A DNA stretch of 64,000 nt from Blumeriella jaapii (Eukaryota > Ascomycota > Leotiomycetes > Helotiales > Drepanopezizaceae). The stretch is taken from assembly GCA_009599575.1 (NCBI GenBank), contig VWND01000005.1, positions 186,001-250,000 of the forward strand, written 5' to 3'. This document shows positions 44,401-54,480 of this stretch, piece by piece (position 1 is the stretch's first letter; each line of letters starts with the position of its first letter). The notes beneath the pieces are model-generated. The model searched no databases. It saw nothing but the letters and a program-made list of their open reading frames with translations, and was not told the DNA's origin. The position numbers and the translations under genes are program-made.

Positions 44401-45089
44401 TCCGTGACTTGACGCTTCAGATCGCCATCCAAAAACTCGAAGAACAAAACCTCTTTGCCGTCTCCTGTCGCACCCTCACCGTATCCTAGTCCTTCGCCGC
44501 CCGTGATACCCCCCACCGAGGCATCTGGAGCTGGCCCTGCTGCATGCCAGCTCTTGGCTCTCCCGCCCTTGAACGTATCGTCTCTCTCAGAACCTCTCAC
44601 ATCCACCTGCAGCATTGCCTCGTCGACGTAGGAGAAGTTCATCCCTCCAGGGCGCAGTGCCACGATGCGCGCAACATCCTCGATGCTCAGCTCTCGCTTC
44701 GTATGGCCTTCCACCGCGGATTTGATGTTATCGAAGGTGGTGGCGAGGTGTTTGCGAGTTGAGCAGAACGTGTAGACGAGGTTCAACGCCCGGTGGGTCT
44801 TTTCCAGCAATTGGAAGGAGGCCGGCCAGGGTACGGCACTGGCAACAGGATTCGAGAGCGTAGAGACATTTCGCGATAGTTTGGGAGGTTGAGGTTGCTT
44901 TGGTTTAGGGGTTCTCCGTGGCTTTGCGCCGCCGTCGTGGATCTTTGTGGCAACTTTCGAAGTGGTTGATGCGATTTTAGAGCCAGCGTCCGACGGGGCT
45001 GGAAACTGCTCTTCTGGGTCGTCGACAACTTTCCGCTTCCGCTTCCTAACTATCTGATTAGATACAGTGGCAGCCTGTAATTTGCCCAT
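41474..45089 (-). CDS. HRQ1: ATP-dependent 3'-5' DNA helicase Hrq1 (RecQ4-like)
   Basis: Exons 41744-45089 and 41474-41676 around a 67-bp intron (GTAAGC...ACAG) give 1182 residues. The N-terminus is basic (RKRKRK) and disordered. Superfamily 2 motifs follow: a Q-motif-like YAHQAEAINN, Walker A TSTSSGKSLIYQLP at about residue 405, DEIH at about 515, SCSATVANP at about 553, ALELGVDIGSLDAVI, and QSGRAGRRNKD at about 723. After the helicase core comes the DUF1998-type region with clustered cysteines (CHCYEGCQECVTSEQC) near residue 1073, the metal-binding part of Hrq1. In yeasts Hrq1 acts in inter-strand crosslink repair and genome stability. The short last exon adds an acidic tail. Reading through the intron would give an 11-residue alternative end. 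Confidence 0.95.
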
Positions 45090-45193
45090 GGCGAGAGGCG
45101 ATGGTGGCAGAAAGCCCAGCGTTGATGCTCAAAATCCATGACAGTGGCGACGGACCGTGTCTGGAGGATCGCGAGACTGGGAATACGCCTAAT

Positions 45194-45217
45194 CACGTGA
45201 AAGCGCCAAGTCACGTG
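45194..45217. promoter_or_regulatory. paired CACGTG E-boxes upstream of HRQ1
   Basis: Two CACGTG sites at 45194-45199 and 45212-45217, 18 bp apart, about 105-130 bp upstream of the HRQ1 ATG. They are candidate sites for Cbf1/bHLH proteins; binding is inferred only. Confidence 0.45.
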
Positions 45218-45578
45218 TGGTCAATGAGAAAACGCCTGTAGAGGAGGAAGGCAGCAAGACTAGAGAATTTCTGCATCTCGTATTTTTTACTCCAGATGCA
45301 TCCTGTAGTGTCCGAGGGCACGCCACATGCTGGCTCATATCCCATACAAAAAATTCGTCACCCAGCATCACCCTTCCCAACCTCGCTTTATGCTGCCGTG
45401 GTATGCCAAACTCCTTACAAAGGTCCAATTGTAGTTAAACTACAGTTCCCCACGCCCGAAGAAAGATCTCACAAGTGGGTGTATCTCTAAAACAGAAGGA
45501 ATTCAAATTCGAAGAGCGCGTGGTGTTGTGACGAGGGGCCAAGGTACCAAGGGCGATCCTTTGGTCGCGCGTATGTCT

Positions 45579-47337
45579 TCATAGCTCACGCTGGACAGAC
45601 TCTAGCTCGGCTCTGAAGAGTTTTGCATTGGCCTCCGACATCTGGAAGTTGTTAGTCGATGTTAAATGCGGAAATGAAACCATTTTACCTTTAGAAGCAT
45701 GTTGATGGGCTTGGGTTCCTTCTCACCCTCGAAAGCAGTGAAGATGATCTGGGCCGCGCTGGTTGACGGCTTATCCTTAAACTCCATGGCCCGGACGAGA
45801 ACGGTATTCAAGACAACTCGGTGGGTGTTTTCCTGCCGCATAATGAGACGAGCAACTCGAGGACCGGTTACGTCTCCGCTGTCATCCTCAAGCACAGATG
45901 CGTCGAACGAGCCAGGTATCGGGACCCCGTAGTCATCGAAGCTGACACAAGACTTCGGTACATTAATCTTGAGCGTACCAACACCACGCTCCTTCCAGCC
46001 GGCTTCTTTTGACTCTATTGCGAAGAGTTTGGTTCGTACTTGGAGCAAGGTAGCCTCGCCAGCTTCTCCATCGTCAACTACAAGATGTGTTAGTCTCTTC
46101 TCATAAGCAATCATTCATTAAGAAGGTACCTTTGCTGGGTTTTCCCTTTTTCTTCTCCTCACTGGCGGCAGGCGCGTCTTCGTCATCAAAACCTGCGCCT
46201 CCATCGCCATCATCATCATCGACCCCGGCATCTTCGTCACTATCTGGTGCTCCAAAGGCTTTGGCAAGTTTGCTGGTTGATGGTTCCGCAGCCTTCCCGG
46301 GAGGAGCAGCGAAGCTTGAGAGCTTGGTGGCCGAGCCGTCTCCAAATCCACTGCCCAACTTGCCGCCAAACCCACTGCCACTTGCAAGGCCCCCGAATCC
46401 AGAGCTTGCTCCGCCACCAAAACCAAATCCTGAGGTTGATTTCTCGCCGGAGGCAAGTCCGAACCCACTTGTGCTTGTGGTTGTCATTGAACTCGAAGTA
46501 TTCGCCCCAGCTAATGCGCCGAAACCAGAAGCAGCTGGCTTCATTCCGCTGCTGAAGATACTAGGTTTGGCGGCACCGATACTACCAAATGGAGAGCTGG
46601 AAGAAGCGGCCAGGGACGCGAAGCCAGAACTCGCGAACGCGGACGCAGACGTCTTCGGGGGTTGGCTTTCTTCCTTTGGCAACTTCGCCACCTCTTCGCT
46701 CGTCTTCGCAGAACCCTCTACGACCTGTTCTGACTACAAAACATGATTAGCAGGGTTTTGCGAAAGGAGGCGAATAATAGGTAACAATTACCTTTGTTGA
46801 CTTTTCCGCGGATTTGGGAAGCTCCTCCAAATTGTCTCGAGGCCTCTTCTTCTCTGGCTCCGATCTCGTTGTTCGGCTTCCATTCGCAACGCTGCCATCA
46901 GCCGAAGATCCTGGTTCGACAACATCATCCCCCGGGGCCTTCGCATCCTCGTCCTGGTCTCGTCCTCTCTTCTTCTTTGGTGACAGAATGCGCTCCTTCA
47001 TCTCCTCATCTTGCAAATCCAAAGGCCCCACCTCTTTGTCTGGTGTCCTCGTTTTTGTGCTCTCCGCAATCTTATCCTCGCCTGCAGGCTCGTCTGCAGA
47101 CCCCCGGACTCGAGGAGCCTTCGTCTTATCTGAGATTGTGGTATGCTTCAACTCCTCGCTGGCGGCCATTGTCGCGGGGTCCTCCTTGTGCATGGCAGAG
47201 ACTTCGTGCCGCTCACTTTCAGGTATCGTCGTCGTCCGTGCTGGCAAGTCATGACTGGGTTCTGGGTCGCGATCCACGCACTTGCTTTGTTCCGAGCTCG
47301 CAGGAACCACTTTTTCTGACGCAGCAGTTGGCGACAT
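45579..47337 (-). CDS. Ran-binding FG protein, Yrb2/Nup50-like
   Basis: Exons 46792-47337, 46130-46733, 45689-46077 and 45579-45641 join in frame to give 533 residues. The introns are 58, 52 and 47 bp. The N-terminal 180 residues are charged and disordered, with a likely nuclear signal (SPKKKRGRDQDED). Residues about 205-330 carry FG-type motifs (PFGSIG, SGFGALAG, SGFGLASG, GFGFGGG). From residue about 383 lies a Ran-binding domain: EATLLQVRTKLFAIESKEAGWKERGVGTLKINV, then RVARLIMRQENTHRVVLNTVL and a final helix. This layout matches Yrb2/Hba1, the nuclear Ran-binding cofactor of Crm1-dependent export. The 3' end is 490 bp from the HRQ1 start. Confidence 0.9.
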
Positions 47338-48444
47338 CGTTGTAGTGCTTTCAAATCCTTATTCACGGTATGTGTTGATAGTGCGGTAGTGTTTTCGCGT
47401 TGTGTTTTCGCGTTGCGATTTCGTGTGTCGTGCCCCTCCTTGTTCAAAGGTTCAAAGGGATGCGATTCTCATCGGAGCGTCGAGGCCTTGCGATGCCGGC
47501 GCTAAGAACAAGTGGTACTAGGTGTGATTACAGTATAACCGACCTTTCAAGTTATTGTTTTTGGGCTTATCGCAATTATAGACATATAATTATGCCTGAC
47601 CTTCGAAACTCTGCTCTCTTAAATCCTCAAATCACTGTTCGAATCTGTCGCTCAACTTTACATTATCATATATTATCGCGAAGGTTATCACATCAAGCGG
47701 CCACCGGCCAATTAGCACATGTCTGCTTATCACGACTTTTTTCTCTCTCTTCTCTTATACTCTTTCTCAGTATCACTTCACACATATAAATCATCCTCTA
47801 GATATTCAACTGTCTTTTTTATACAGCATCAAAATAGACAAGCGATTTTATCCAATCACCATACAGCCCGTTTTTCCTCTGGGATCTGGATCATTCCCGA
47901 ACTTGGTATAAGTATTATCAGCATTGTAACAGAAGGGTCTTTATTGCGAGGCCTGATTTCTGTGCAGGAACCCCCCCCGCCTCACCTACAAAAAAACTTT
48001 CCATCGGTGTGCTAAAATAAATGCTTCAACTTTGCTACCAGAAAAGTCTTTTCCAGCTAAGTCTGAAATACAGGTGCGCGGTCCTTTTAGTGAGCTTGCT
48101 CGCTCGACTTTGATCTGCTGAAATTCGCGTCTTTTTCCTCCCTCCCTATATAGCCGTGATGTTAAAAACCCCTTGAAAATATCGATTAGGCGATGATCAT
48201 TATTAGGTAGGTAGGTAGGTAGGCCGGTAAATGGTATCATTCATTCAATCAAATCCCGCCCTTCCGCTTTTTGTTCCACGTCCCATTCTCGTAACGTACA
48301 TTCTTCACCTACCAGAGCCCTGCCTGCAAAAAAAAACTCCGCGGGAGCTCCAGCTACCTACAGTACTGACCATACAGTACTAACCAGTCAGTCAAGTGGC
48401 CCCCATAAAAAAAAAGCTGCACTTTTCACAAGCTCTCAGAAAGC
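47338..48444. other. intergenic, no gene seen
   Basis: The 5' flank of the Ran-binding gene and the 3' flank of the Yip1-family gene. It contains a TAGG microsatellite at 48207-48223, short A runs and a GTAC-type motif at 48358-48386. Confidence 0.6.
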
Positions 48445-49499
48445 CTAACTAATGTAACACAAGCACCCGAGGCCCAAGTAAAAGACGAACAAGGGATACA
48501 CGGCGATGCCGACGCGATTCTTGACCACGCCGCTGCCGCCGAGGATGCTGACGCCAGCAGCGAGAGACCAGGCCACGAGGATGAAGTAGATGGGGATGCG
48601 CGCCGCGGTGGGGAGGCTGAAGACAGAGAGGAGGGAGGCAATGACGAGAGGGAAGAGGGTGTAGCCGATGATGCAGATGCTCTGGGCAAAAGAGCTATAC
48701 ACGCGATCAGCGAAAAAGCCCTACATCCAACGCCAAGATAAATTCGGCGCGAGGAGGGAAGAGGACTCACATGTTGCCGCCCAACAGCTTGATTTGCAGA
48801 GTGACCACCGCCTCCCCTATCCACACCATAGAACACACCGCTGAACACTAAACTCTTCTGCTCCGAGTCGGCCCGGAAGCTCAAGAACAGACTCAGCAGC
48901 AGACAGAACACCAGCGGGCCCCAGAGATCCCAGTCTCGCAAGCCCTCGCTCATGTTGCCCTGCGCCAGAAGCGTGTCCGGATCCAGCGCCCGGCCCGCCA
49001 GACCCATGATCTCGTCGCGCGCCCCGCTGATGCCCGCCCCCCGAAGGTTCTCGTACGCGCCGCGGATGGAGGTCGTGCCGTCGAGCATGGAGCCGCCGAA
49101 GAGGTATTTCGGGTACAGCACCTCGCGCATCTTGGACCAGACGGCCAGCAGGTCGCGCCGGAGCGTCTCCCAGACGGACTCGTCGATCGTGTTGGTAGGG
49201 GCACGCCGGTCTTCGCCCGGGATGCGTGCGGTGAGGTAGGATTGGCTCAGAGGGGCTCTGGAAGATCCGCTGGTGATGTTGCCGGATACGAGGGGGCCCG
49301 CGAGGTATGTGTGGTGGTGGGTTGGAGAGGGTCGTCGAGGTCGTCGATGTCGGCTTGAGGATGTTAGCGGGAGTTTTGGCATAGCATAAATTGTTTGGCT
49401 AGAAGTCATGAATGTCATACCATCATCAGGATCTATCAGGTCGTCATCTTCGACTTGGGGTTGGTTGTAGTGTTCGTAGGGATTCGAGGAGGAGGCCAT
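48445..49499 (-). CDS. Yip1-family Golgi membrane protein (YIPF6/Yip4-like), two frame breaks
   Basis: ATG at 49499; introns at 49354-49420 (GTATGA...CAAG) and 48695-48770 (GTGAGT...ATAG). The pieces read DDLIDPDD-ADIDDLDDPLQPTTTHTSRAP, LVSGNITSG...YLTARIPGEDRRAPTNTIDESVW, LRRDLLAVWSKMREVLYPKYLFGG, DLWGPLVFCLLLSLFLSF, MVWIGEAVVTLQIKLLGGNIS and IIGYTLFPLVIASLL (several abbreviated here). This is the order of fungal Yip4 and human YIPF6: an acidic N-terminus, then about five membrane helices. Yip1 proteins bind Rab GTPases and shape Golgi vesicle traffic. The frame breaks at a C5 run (49292-49296), where one more C would restore it, and again near 48827-48833. The two shifts cancel, so the ends are in the same frame. 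Both are probably assembly indels, or the gene is damaged. Confidence 0.8.
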
Positions 49500-49971
49500 C
49501 CTGTCGGTCAGGCTTTTCCAGCCGCCACACCTCCTTGTTAGAGCTTGTACAGAGAGAAAAGCAGATCCCTTTGGTGTTCAGTTTAGTAGAAAACAAAAGA
49601 TCGAGGTTGAAAAGCGACACCTCTGGTGTGAGGTTTGACTAAGGCAGGTCAGCTCCGAGCTGTCCTCAATTGATGTGCATGCGATATTACGCACGGGAGT
49701 GCTAGTCTATCATTGGACTAGCGTAGTTCGCCCAACTCCGCTCTTCTTATCCAGAAGTCAACATTCGGTTTCTAAGTGGAAAATAAGGCACAGGGATAAT
49801 AGTTCCGAGAAGCACGGCAGGGTGATAATTGCATTAAATCATTCAAAGCTTGCTAAGTCACAAGATAGGATTCTTTTGGATCCACCCATCCACACAAGCC
49901 AATTAGCGCCAAAGCAGCATAAGATGTATCTCAAACCCAGCCAAGAGCTCCTCCATTCAAAGTGTACATTG
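49500..49971. other. intergenic, no gene seen
   Basis: A short gap between the Yip1-family gene and the 3' end of the PAS gene, with no coding signal. Confidence 0.6.
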
Positions 49972-51971
49972 CTAATACCAGGGACGATGATTACCAAACG
50001 GACCAAAGGTTTGCTGCTGAGGGCCCTGCGACCAAGGAGCCTGCGTGTCGTCACGCGGGGCAGCGACAGGCGACCACGGTTGGTGGTGGCCAGGTCGCAA
50101 GTTGTACGGGTAAGCTGGAGCAGATGCATCGCTCATCGATGCGGGCCGGTTCTGTCTCAAGTCATCGACGTGATGGTAGCCCGGGCGGCGATAGAATTCC
50201 TCGTGTCGCCGGTGCTGGTAGGACACCACATTCTCGTCACCAGCATCGTTCTTCTCGCTAAGTCTGGCCCATCTTGAGGCTGCTTGGTTCTCCGGTGGCA
50301 TGAAACCAGCAGTTGGCTGTGCGTGATAAGGATCCCAAATCGGGAGGCCTCCGGGAGGCTGGGCCTCTCCCCGAGGCACGCCGTGCCCGTAGGCGGCAAT
50401 GTTTCCATTGATTCCTGTAAGCGACCAAGCAAACACGGCCACATCGCGAATCGAGTTCATCAGTTCATCAACCGGCGGTCCCCCGACGGGCATGTGGGGA
50501 GCCTGCAGACCGTGCTGAAAGGGGTACTGTGGATCAGGCTGATATTGATGAGGTCGAATGGGGTTCGCTCCCCAAGGTGCCGCGAAGAGCCCATTCTCAT
50601 ATCGTGGAACCTCAATAGGCTGTTGGATGCAAGGGGTGATAGGTCGAGCTTTTCGCAAGACTACGACTAAGCCATCCGAGGTACACGAAACAACCGCCTC
50701 GATCTCGTAGGGCTCAGGAGCCGGAGGCGCGACGCGAGGAGAGCGTGAAGCCCTTCGTCGAGCACGCGCCTCGTTGGGGACCAGAGCCGAGGAGGATGCC
50801 GATGAGCGGGAAAGATGACCATTGTCAAACATCGCATTGGCCGCGTTGTCTTCGAGGTCGGTGCTCTCTCCTGAAGATGTGTGAGATGTGTCAGGAAATC
50901 CAGGCGCGGCAGCGGCCGACGGATCCCCGTTGCCAGTGCGTTCGGCAACGAGATTGTCGGGCGCGCCACCGTCGGGGGTGGGGTGTTTGGAATCGACGTC
51001 CATGTCGAAATCAAGCCCCACACCACCATCTTCCGAGTCGCTGCTCTGACTGGCTTCGCGCATTTCTTCGTCGAAGTCCTCCTCCCGGCGGGGGTCGCGG
51101 CGCCAGAATCGAAGGTAGGCGATGGAGTCGTTGGCCTTTGCGCTCTCCAAGCAACGGATGGCCTCCGGGAGGCAATTCTCCTGCATGCACTCGTAGAAGC
51201 TCTTGTCCACCAGCTGCTCCGGCGTCACCCCGAGGATGCTGCTGACGGCATTCGTCGCGAACATGACCGTCAGGGTGAGCGTGAAGCGATTGATGATCAG
51301 CGCCGCTCGCGGTTCCTTGAAGGACGGCTGTGGCGGCGCGCGGAACTTGGAGGACAAGTGCTCCAACATGTGGTAACGAGGATCCCTTGGGGTCGTTTTG
51401 AAAAACCGTCGGACCGCCGGGGCCTCCAGGGCTCGGCCTATCGAGCCTCAGCGACGGCTGGTCATAGAAAAGAAAAGATGACGGTGATGATGATCATCAT
51501 CACGATGATCATGATGATCCTGATGATAGGGAAGCTTACGTGCATTCTTGACATCGCCCGGGCCCCGGTAAATGCTCGTACATGCGACCAGCACGTCGTA
51601 GACGACGGTGAAGACGCACTCGCAAGTGATGTACAGGCCGTCTCGGTTCTGGATGCGGGCGTAGTGGAGCACGGCAGCTTTGTCCATGTCGATGCCCCGA
51701 TTGTACACCGTATGGGCACGGCGGAGCTCATCGGGGTGGAAGTAGGTGAAGCATGATCGGCCGACGACCTCTGCTGGCTGGAAGCCCAAGACGTCCACGA
51801 CCGACTCGGAGGCATACAGAATGCTGGCCTCCGGGAGCAGGTCTACCAGGCAAAGCGCATCAGCAGCTGCGCCCAGCATGGCATCTTGGCAAGGTTCGGC
51901 TCGAGCGTGGAGAGAGAGAGAGAGAGCGAGAGAGAATACTGACTGTGAATGGTCATGAAGGTAGTCTCCAT
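49972..51971 (-). CDS. PAS-domain protein, putative sensor or regulator
   Basis: Exons 51944-51971 (28 nt), 51540-51866 and 49972-51437 give 606 residues. The introns are 77 bp (GTCAGT...GCAG) and 102 bp (GTAAGC...ATAG). The first PAS fold, residues about 10-115, reads ADALCLVDLLPEASILYASESVVDVLGFQPAEVVGRSCFTYFHPDE (in pieces) and ends CECVFTVVYDVLVACTSIYR. A second PAS-like block follows DPRYHMLEHLSSKF, with FATNAVSSILGVTPEQLVDKSFYECMQENCL. An acidic, disordered region then leads to EAVVSCTSDGLVVVLRKARP. The C-terminal 200 residues are Pro/Gln/His-rich. The conserved flavin-binding cysteine motif of LOV domains is not seen, so a light role is not supported. The protein resembles an uncharacterised PAS family in Pezizomycotina. 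I cannot name a ligand or partner. Confidence 0.82.
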
Positions 51972-52514
51972 GGTGAGAAAGCCGGCTTACGTATCTCTAA
52001 CAAGACACTCAGCTTTTCCACGGGGAGACGAGGGATTCCACGCTCAACCGCAATCCCAGATGCTGATGGACCCTGCCTCCAGGTCCGGCCGGCGCCGACT
52101 GCTGACAGCCTTATATATGTTGTACGGGGGAATGATTGGGGGGGGACCGTAGGACGAGGGAGATTGGGGTCCTCTCGACGTTCGTCGCGCGCGAACCAGG
52201 CTTGCTTTTGCTTTGGCTCCCGTCACACGTTTCGCTCGCGACTCGGGAGCGTGGCCGATTGGGGAAGCCAGAAGAGCCTTCGCACCACGAGCCAGGTTGG
52301 GTGCTTGTTGGCGTGTCTCGCAGAGCTGCCAAATCCTCTTGTACGCGTTGTCCGGCCTGCGATGGGCCTTTCCGGCTTCTTTCGAAGGAGCGTGTTCGCG
52401 TGCCCAGTCTGCAGTTGCTTGCTGGTTTGGGTATTGCTTGCGAGAAGTCAAAAGAGCGGGATTCAGGCGGGAGGTCTGCGGATCGGTTCGAGCGTCCAGG
52501 GGGATTCGGGAGGG

Positions 52515-52605
52515 GAGGCCAGGGAGCCAGGGAGCCAGAGAGCCAGGGAGCCAGAGAGCCAGAGAGCCAGGGAGCCAGAGAGCCAGAGAGCCAGGGAGGC
52601 AGGGA
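52515..52605. repeat. 8-bp minisatellite (GGGAGCCA / GAGAGCCA)
   Basis: About 11 tandem 8-bp units alternating GGGAGCCA and GAGAGCCA, read as Arg-Glu-Pro-Gly-type ORFs by chance. Confidence 0.9.
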
Positions 52606-52794
52606 GGCCAGCACACAGTTGTTCGTCGCGGTTCGGATCACTGGGGGGGGAGAAGTTGAGTTGAGGGGGGGGGGGGGGGGAAGTTGAGTTGGTGGGGGGG
52701 AAAGTTGGGTTGGGGCCGTGGGAGGACCGAACCGGGGCCCCAGCTGGATGTGTCAGAGCATTGGCGGGCTGTCGTGCAGCAGGAAGGGTCAAGT

Positions 52795-53125
52795 ACGTAC
52801 ACAGACATACAGCGCAGTATAGTACAGCACAGTTATAGCAGTAAAAGTACCAAGTAAGTCTGTGTACAGCACTGCAGTCCTTACATACTGTGTACTGTAC
52901 TGTACATACTGTACTACAGACTTTATGTACTCTAAGTAGAGTTGTCGGGGAACGGGGGTCGGCGGGCGGGGGACAAGGGACGGGAGACGGGGGAGATGCA
53001 GCGGGACGGAAGGGAAGGGAAGGGAAGGATGATGATCGGTACAGACACAGTGCTGTACGATGGTACGGTACGGTAGATGATGGATCATTGATAGAGGATG
53101 ATGGATATAGTATGTACTGTACACA
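52795..53125. repeat. GTAC palindromic repeats upstream of EED
   Basis: Several blocks of TACTGTACTGTACATA and ACGGTACGGTA words, interrupted by an AAGGG repeat at about 53005-53030. Same family as the tracts at 12.2-14.3 kb. Confidence 0.75.
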
Positions 53126-53504
53126 GTACAGTAGGGCTGTGATTAACACTAGTCCGTAGTCAGTCAGGTCTGACAGATAGGGAGGTATGAGGTATATAGA
53201 AGAAGAGATCTTCTACAGTACGGTACATACATGTCTGCCGCGATCTTTTCCAATTCCTCGACTGTACATGCGGTACCTCCAGTACATAGTGCAGTAATGT
53301 GTGTAGATGTTGGCATCGTCAGCAAGGAAACTTCTCTTGGCTGCTGGCCGCTATAACTCCTCAGCTGCAAAACGGCAAGGTGGCGATGCTGTAGAGCACT
53401 GTCTGTGTAAGTACACATAAATGAAGGCAAAGGTAATAATAGTATCTGTTCTCATGTGGCACGAATCTCTGGCGGGTGATTGCCGTGACCAGTGAATGCG
53501 ATAT

Positions 53505-53595
53505 TGTATGTCCACTACTGTACAGCACTGTACAGCACTGTACATAGCACAGTACTGTACAGTACAGGACAGTACATACTGTATGTAGTACAATG
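53505..53595. repeat. GTAC palindromic repeat block
   Basis: CTGTACAGCACTGTACAGC repeats followed by TACTGTACAGTACAGGA; near-perfect dyads. Confidence 0.85.
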
Positions 53596-54480
53596 CTTTG
53601 TTTACTTAACTAGCCGCAGTTCGAGTCACCTGACTTCGTGATGACATTTTCGCCAAAACATCCAACGGCTCACATCAGACTCAACATACCATCCAAGTGA
53701 ACATCACCTCTCCTTTTCAACACTTCTTCCCTTCTTTCACACGACGCAACTTCACTTCAACCCTCCACAACCCTCCCCCCTTAGTGATCCCAACATCCCA
53801 CACACCAGCATCTCACACACCGCACCTCCCGTCTCGTCCCGGTGCGCTGCGTGCTGCGCGATGACTTGCGTGCATTGCTAGCCATCCCAGGGCGTCGGTA
53901 CGTTTCGTTTTCTTCATGCTGTGTACGAAGTCCTGTGTACAGTAGGTACGCATCCGCATCCGCATCTGCGTCTGGCTGCTCTGCTCTGCTCTGCTCCGCT
54001 CAAGCGGGCTGCCGTCTTGGATCTTCAGGGAGAGGGAAGCGGTGATGGATTCACCGACCAGACAAGACTCGCATCCATCCTTTGCGGCAGGAATGTGAAG
54101 ATGTGCTCAGAAGCTAGAACGCATGCCGTTCGAGCCTTTGCATCGATAATAGATACATTGGTCTCTTGCTGATTTGTGAGCGATTCGACCTACGCCATCC
54201 ACGTGGTTGATGGCCTGTTGGGGCCCAGAGTTTGGTTGTTCTTGTCATGGTTGTTATGGTCACACATGGCTGACGCGAGCCCATTATACAGTACAGTACA
54301 TTGCTTGTCGACACAGAGTCTCAGTCGTGATCCGGGACTTGGCTACGGAGCACACGCCGAGTGGTGAATCTCTTCCAGCAGCCTCCCTTCGTCGATGGTC
54401 GGCCTTGTACAAGATTCGATCGGCGCACATCTCGAATCCACACACATCACCCCCGATCACGACGACCAGACCTAGGAAGC

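Larger units (their letters stand above)
51972..54480. other. 2.5-kb intergenic region between divergent PAS and EED genes, repeat-rich
   Basis: It holds the promoters of both flanking genes. Within it are an AGCC-type minisatellite (52515-52605), G runs (52660-52700) and GTAC palindromic clusters (52795-53125, 53505-53590). I find no gene. Confidence 0.55.
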
